Shown here piece after piece: positions 6,416-9,097 of a stretch of 9,097 bases of DNA (position 1 is the stretch's first letter; the number at the start of each line of letters is the position of its first letter). A model generated the notes under the pieces. That model was not told the origin of the DNA. It did not search any database and saw nothing but the letters and a program-made list of their open reading frames with translations. A program made the translations under genes and the position numbers. The stretch is from Nitrospina sp. (GTDB lineage Bacteria; Nitrospinota; Nitrospinia; Nitrospinales; VA-1): the NCBI GenBank assembly GCA_003545625.1, contig DODH01000071.1, forward strand, positions 5,397 to 14,493. Direction: 5' to 3'.

Positions 6416-6605
6416 GGTCGGCATCGATGGAGTCAAAATTGTCCAGCAGATCTTGACCGCTCCCTGTCGCATCTATTTTTTTCTGAACTTCGTTGAGATC
6501 CAGTCCGCCCGAACGATTGGAATCCTCTTTCTGGAAACGCTGAAAAACCTGCTGGGACAAACTGCTGAGAATCGTTGAACCGAGTCCTCCACTGCCTCCG
6601 ATCAT
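6387..6605 (-). CDS. small EF-hand protein with truncated second loop
   Basis: This 72-residue protein has a glycine/serine-rich start (2-15), a helix and a canonical EF-hand calcium loop, DSNRSGGLDLNE (28-39), with acidic or polar ligands at positions 1, 3, 5, 9 and 12. A second loop starts correctly at Asp61 (DADQSGG 61-67) but then runs NHVGT and stops, so the position-9 and position-12 ligands and the exit helix are absent. The start at 6605 is chosen over the upstream ATG at 6674 because GGAGGG (complement of about 6612-6617) lies just before it. Paired EF-hands normally work as a unit, so calcium binding is probably weakened. The DNA directly behind encodes a CBS fragment in another frame, which suggests a 3'-end replacement. 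No signal peptide is seen. Expression is plausible given the strong ribosome site. Confidence 0.6.
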   Translation of the reverse strand: MIGGSGGLGSTILSSLSQQVFQRFQKEDSNRSGGLDLNEVQKKIDATGSGQDLLDNFDSIDADQSGGNHVGT

Positions 6606-6790
6606 TGAATTACCCTCCACCAAAAAGATGGTTAAAGTCGGGCTATTCCATGCCCTATACATCCTTAACGGCATCTGCGAAAAAGGCCATAAGCTTTTAT
6701 TTAAAAAGGGTTATAGCAATTGCAAAATCAAGGGGTTTCCCGTTAATTTTTCTAAAGAGGAGGCGATTCATGGATCCACTGAGGGAGAGG

Positions 6791-7804
6791 TCAATCTGCG
6801 TAGCGGAACATCTGGTTAACGCAATTGAGGGCACGGCGCTGAGTTTCCGGGTCGATTTCGATGATGCTATGCGGACTGGGGTTTTCGAGCACGTTTAATA
6901 TATCTTCCAACGAATTGGACTTCATATATTTGCAAAGTGTACAGCTACCGGCAAATGTCTTTTCCGGAAATTCGGATTGCAACAAACCCGTCAACCCACA
7001 CTCGGTGAGCAAAAAGAACGAGTCCCGCTGCGACTCACGCACATGGTTGAGCATTTGGCTGGTACTTCCTACATAATCGGCTTTACCCACCACTGAAGAA
7101 TTGCACTCGGGGTGTACGAGAATTTCCACACCTTCAAAGTTTCTCCGTACCTGGTCAATACTTTCCGGCTGGTACTCCTCATGAACGTAGCAGGTGCCAT
7201 CCCAGAGTCGGATATCTTTATTCACGCCTTTTTCTTTAAGGTGATTGATAACGTTTTCGCCCATAAGCTTGTCGGGCAAAAAATAAATCTTGTCGTTCGG
7301 GATTTTTTCAATAATCGCGTAAACATTGGAAGAGGTGACGCACACGTCACACTGGGCTTTCACCTCGGCGGTCGTGTTGATATAGCAGACGAATGTGTAG
7401 CCGGGAAATTCTTTGCGGAGCCGGATAACATCCTGCGCCGTTATGCCATCGGCCAGTGAGCAACCGCCGTTGGGGTTGGGATCCAGCACCGTTTTTTCCG
7501 GATTGAGAATCTTGGCGGTCTCCGCCATAAAGCGAACCGCTGAAAAAACGATAACATCGGCATCAGACTCTTTTGCGTTTTTGGAAAGGCCATACGAATC
7601 GCCAGTGTAGTCGGCGACACTGTAAAAAATTTGCGGTGCAACATAATTGTGCACGAGAATAATGGCATTCTTTTCGCGCTTGAGGTCTTCAATCCTGCTT
7701 ATGGTGGGAAGCAACAGCTCACAATGTTCCTGGGTAAACCGGCAAACCGGATTGCCCACCTGAATATCTTTAAGCTTTTCGTATAATTTTTCTGCGGTAA
7801 TCAT
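6791..7804 (-). CDS. nadA: quinolinate synthase
   Basis: This 337-residue [4Fe-4S] enzyme condenses iminoaspartate with dihydroxyacetone phosphate to quinolinate, the second step of de novo NAD synthesis from aspartate; nadB and nadC are not in the window. The three cluster-ligand cysteines are recognisable: Cys115 in GGCSLAD, Cys234 in HPECN, and Cys291 in SCTLCKYMK, with Cys288 as an extra nearby cysteine. The LVHNYV segment (50-55) is the usual substrate-site strand, and DSYGLSKNA (69-77) and GSTSQM (246-251) are further family motifs. The start at 7804 is chosen because AGGGA (complement of 7811-7815) lies six bases before it; a reading from 7840 would add 12 residues with no support. It follows the HIT gene by 61 bases on the same strand and may share its transcript. 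A complete, ordinary enzyme. Confidence 0.95.
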   Translation of the reverse strand: MITAEKLYEKLKDIQVGNPVCRFTQEHCELLLPTISRIEDLKREKNAIILVHNYVAPQIFYSVADYTGDSYGLSKNAKESDADVIVFSAVRFMAETAKILNPEKTVLDPNPNGGCSLADGITAQDVIRLRKEFPGYTFVCYINTTAEVKAQCDVCVTSSNVYAIIEKIPNDKIYFLPDKLMGENVINHLKEKGVNKDIRLWDGTCYVHEEYQPESIDQVRRNFEGVEILVHPECNSSVVGKADYVGSTSQMLNHVRESQRDSFFLLTECGLTGLLQSEFPEKTFAGSCTLCKYMKSNSLEDILNVLENPSPHSIIEIDPETQRRALNCVNQMFRYAD

Positions 7805-7850
7805 GAATTTTCCCTGCTGGCATAGAGCCCCCGGTGGCAAATACCAATGG

Positions 7851-7865
7851 CCCCACGCCTAGTGG
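7851..7865 (-). repeat. 15-base hairpin-forming near-repeat, copy 2
   Basis: Read on the - strand, CCACTAGGCGTGGGG begins at the base after the HIT gene's TAA. It differs from copy 1 (880-894) at a single loop position and keeps the CCAC/GTGG stem. It lies in the 61-base HIT-nadA spacer, with no T-run behind it, so it does not look like a terminator. Confidence 0.4.
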
Positions 7866-8210
7866 TTAGCCCGGCGGCCAGTTCATGGTTCGACCACCCA
7901 AAAGATGAAAATGTATATGAAACACAGATTGCCCGGCACCGGCTCCACAATTGACCACCAACCGAAATCCTGATTTATCGAGTCCTTTTTCTTTTGCCAG
8001 TTGATTCGCCACACTAATCACCGAACCCATCAGCACATGGTCCTTTTCCTCGACATCCAGCAAAGTGTCCTGATGAATTCGGGGAATGATCAGAATATGC
8101 GTAGGGGCCTGCGGATTGATATCATTAATCGCGAACAACGTGTCCGATTCATAAACCTTATCAGAAGGAACACTGCCCTCGCTGATTTTACAGAACAGGC
8201 AATCACTCAT
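7866..8210 (-). CDS. HIT-family (HinT-like) nucleotide-binding hydrolase
   Basis: This 114-residue protein is a complete HIT-domain protein of the HinT/PKCI branch, small homodimeric cytosolic enzymes that hydrolyse adenosine phosphoramidates and related nucleotide conjugates. It shows the zinc-type CLFCKI pair (Cys4, Cys7), the DINPQAPTHILIIP segment (30-43), GAGAGQSVFH (89-98) and the histidine triad His98-x-His100-x-His102 in HIHFHLLGGR. Length is typical. The ATG at 8210 overlaps the end of the upstream PafA/Dop-family gene by eight bases (ATGAGTGA, - strand), so translation is probably coupled; only a weak GGGA at a distance precedes it. Which nucleotide conjugate it acts on cannot be read from the sequence. 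Confidence 0.92.
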   Translation of the reverse strand: MSDCLFCKISEGSVPSDKVYESDTLFAINDINPQAPTHILIIPRIHQDTLLDVEEKDHVLMGSVISVANQLAKEKGLDKSGFRLVVNCGAGAGQSVFHIHFHLLGGRTMNWPPG

Positions 8211-9097
8211 ATGATTTTTTTTCCCGACTTCCCGGGTTTTTCATATCCCTGCTTTCTTCATTTTCGGGATCGCACATGGGATCAAACTGGTTAAGGTGCT
8301 CTATGATTTCTTCTTTGTAGGAGACGAACGGATCGAGCATCAGGAACGGTTCGTCTGTTTTACTCAGGCGAAAGCCAATCCAGTCTATGAGATAACCCAT
8401 GTGAGCATGCTGGTTCATAAGCCGTTTAATGAGTTCGCCCCGGCCCTGTGCCCGGGTCCCTCTTGGAGGATTTACTTTTGAGAATTCGACCGCCTCATCA
8501 GTGGTTTTCCTGTAACCCTCTCCATTGGCCTCCAATCCCCAGAACAGGCCGGTTTCCTTGTTCAAGTTATGGTACTCCAAGTCCAGGCTTTTGAGCCAAG
8601 GGTCGTTCCATTCCAGGTTTTCTTCGTTTCTGAACTCGTTAAGCATCCAATATTTGCTGGCCCAGTCCACTCTGCCGATCACGGCTTCCGGTCCTTTAGG
8701 CAAATCGGTCAAGACCGATTCCCAACCTTCCAGAATCCAGTCCGTCTCTCGGTCCGTTCCAGCCAGGTGTTCCTTGCAGGTATTCAAAATATCCCATTGC
8801 AGTTCCAGGGCGGTAGAAGAATTTCCCGAAGCCAGTTTCACGCGCCACTTGAAATCCGGGTCGCGAGAAATGGACCGCATAGATTGGACTGAGTCTGCAA
8901 GAATCCATTCCCGTTTGGCGACCCCCAACTGCATGATTTCCAGCATGAGCGTTGTGGTGCCCATCTTCATGGCGGTCGCAAACTCACTCATGTTGGAGTC
9001 GCCAACCAGAAGATGTATGCGCCGGTATTTGCTAGGGTCCGACAAGGGTTCGTCGCGGGTGTTGACAATCGCCCGGTTATACTGCACCCACCGGTAA
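8203..9097 (-). CDS. pafA: Pup ligase PafA (or depupylase Dop), C-terminal part
   Basis: The window holds the last 297 codons; the reading frame is open to the right edge, so the N-terminal part is outside. PafA attaches the small modifier Pup to lysines of target proteins, and its relative Dop deamidates Pup and removes it, feeding the bacterial proteasome. Diagnostic stretches are AIVNTRDEPLSD, KYRRIHLLVGDSNMSE and MKMGTTTLMLEIM near the left end of the fragment, ALELQWDIL, NPPRGTRAQGRGELI, and DWIGFRL with LMLDPF near the C-terminus. VGDSNMSE, the RGE(F/L)I ending and the C-terminal DWxxxxL...DPF favour PafA, while ALELQW and VDW resemble Dop; the N-terminal residues and loop that separate the two are missing here. 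The usually conserved His of TRDEPHAD is Leu. A GTG at 9087 is internal, not a start. No pup or proteasome gene is visible downstream; hit overlaps its stop. Confidence 0.75.
   Translation of the reverse strand, partial: YRWVQYNRAIVNTRDEPLSDPSKYRRIHLLVGDSNMSEFATAMKMGTTTLMLEIMQLGVAKREWILADSVQSMRSISRDPDFKWRVKLASGNSSTALELQWDILNTCKEHLAGTDRETDWILEGWESVLTDLPKGPEAVIGRVDWASKYWMLNEFRNEENLEWNDPWLKSLDLEYHNLNKETGLFWGLEANGEGYRKTTDEAVEFSKVNPPRGTRAQGRGELIKRLMNQHAHMGYLIDWIGFRLSKTDEPFLMLDPFVSYKEEIIEHLNQFDPMCDPENEESRDMKNPGSREKKSYE

Noticed and set aside
6770..6898. + strand frame starting MDPLRERS behind a strong GAGGAGG, running antisense into nadA
   Set aside because: Despite the striking ribosome site, the peptide is mostly the antisense shadow of the well-conserved nadA C-terminus and shows no family motif.
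8525..9097. 190-codon + strand frame opposite the PafA/Dop-family gene
   Set aside because: The serine/arginine-rich composition is typical of an antisense shadow, and the opposite frame has clear family motifs.
1..9097. CRISPR arrays, insertion sequences, phage genes, tRNA or rRNA genes
   Set aside because: No evenly spaced direct repeats, transposase motifs, terminal inverted repeats of element size, cloverleaf sequences or rRNA segments were seen on either strand.

Overview
This window looks like chromosomal DNA from a free-living, non-actinobacterial Gram-negative-type bacterium of intermediate GC content. A Nitrospinota (Nitrospina-like) or neighbouring deltaproteobacterial-type lineage fits best. 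The reasons are an RpoH-like sigma factor of the deltaproteobacterial style, a Pup-ligase/depupylase family gene (a bacterial proteasome marker best known from Actinobacteria but also found in nitrite-oxidising lineages), and small EF-hand and DUF1566 proteins. The taxonomic assignment is inference; no rRNA gene or other firm phylogenetic marker is present.

Layout. Positions 1-2592 are read on the + strand: a carbon-nitrogen hydrolase (90-878), a structured spacer, a small DUF1566-type protein (about 1124-1552), and an exported, apparently active-site-less glycerophosphodiester phosphodiesterase (GDPD) relative (1702-2592). Positions 2707-3603 are read on the - strand: an exported protein of unknown function and a small membrane-anchored PP0621/YHS-like protein that lacks the expected cysteines. 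The + strand resumes at 3773-6250 with a tight pair, RpoH-like sigma factor and class II fumarase (11 bases apart), followed by a probable 27-residue membrane peptide and an intrinsic terminator near 6298-6328. The rest is read on the - strand. It starts at the right edge with the C-terminal part of a PafA/Dop-family gene (truncated by the window), which overlaps a HIT-family gene by 8 bases. Then come quinolinate synthase nadA, a short EF-hand gene whose second calcium loop is cut off, and a fragment of a CBS domain lying out of frame just behind it.

How the genes work together. Most are housekeeping genes: stress transcription (RpoH), the TCA cycle (FumC), NAD biosynthesis (NadA), nucleotide-conjugate hydrolysis (HIT) and Pup-dependent protein modification (PafA/Dop). 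The order PafA/Dop-HIT-NadA could be one transcript, with coupling between the first two genes. I see no CRISPR array, transposase, phage gene, tRNA or rRNA, and no clear new multi-gene system. The points worth a second look are small: eroded active or metal sites in the GDPD and PP0621-like proteins, the EF-hand/CBS junction, the unannotated 27-residue membrane peptide, a 15-base hairpin-forming near-repeat that sits directly behind two unrelated stop codons, and structured leaders in front of rpoH and the DUF1566 gene.
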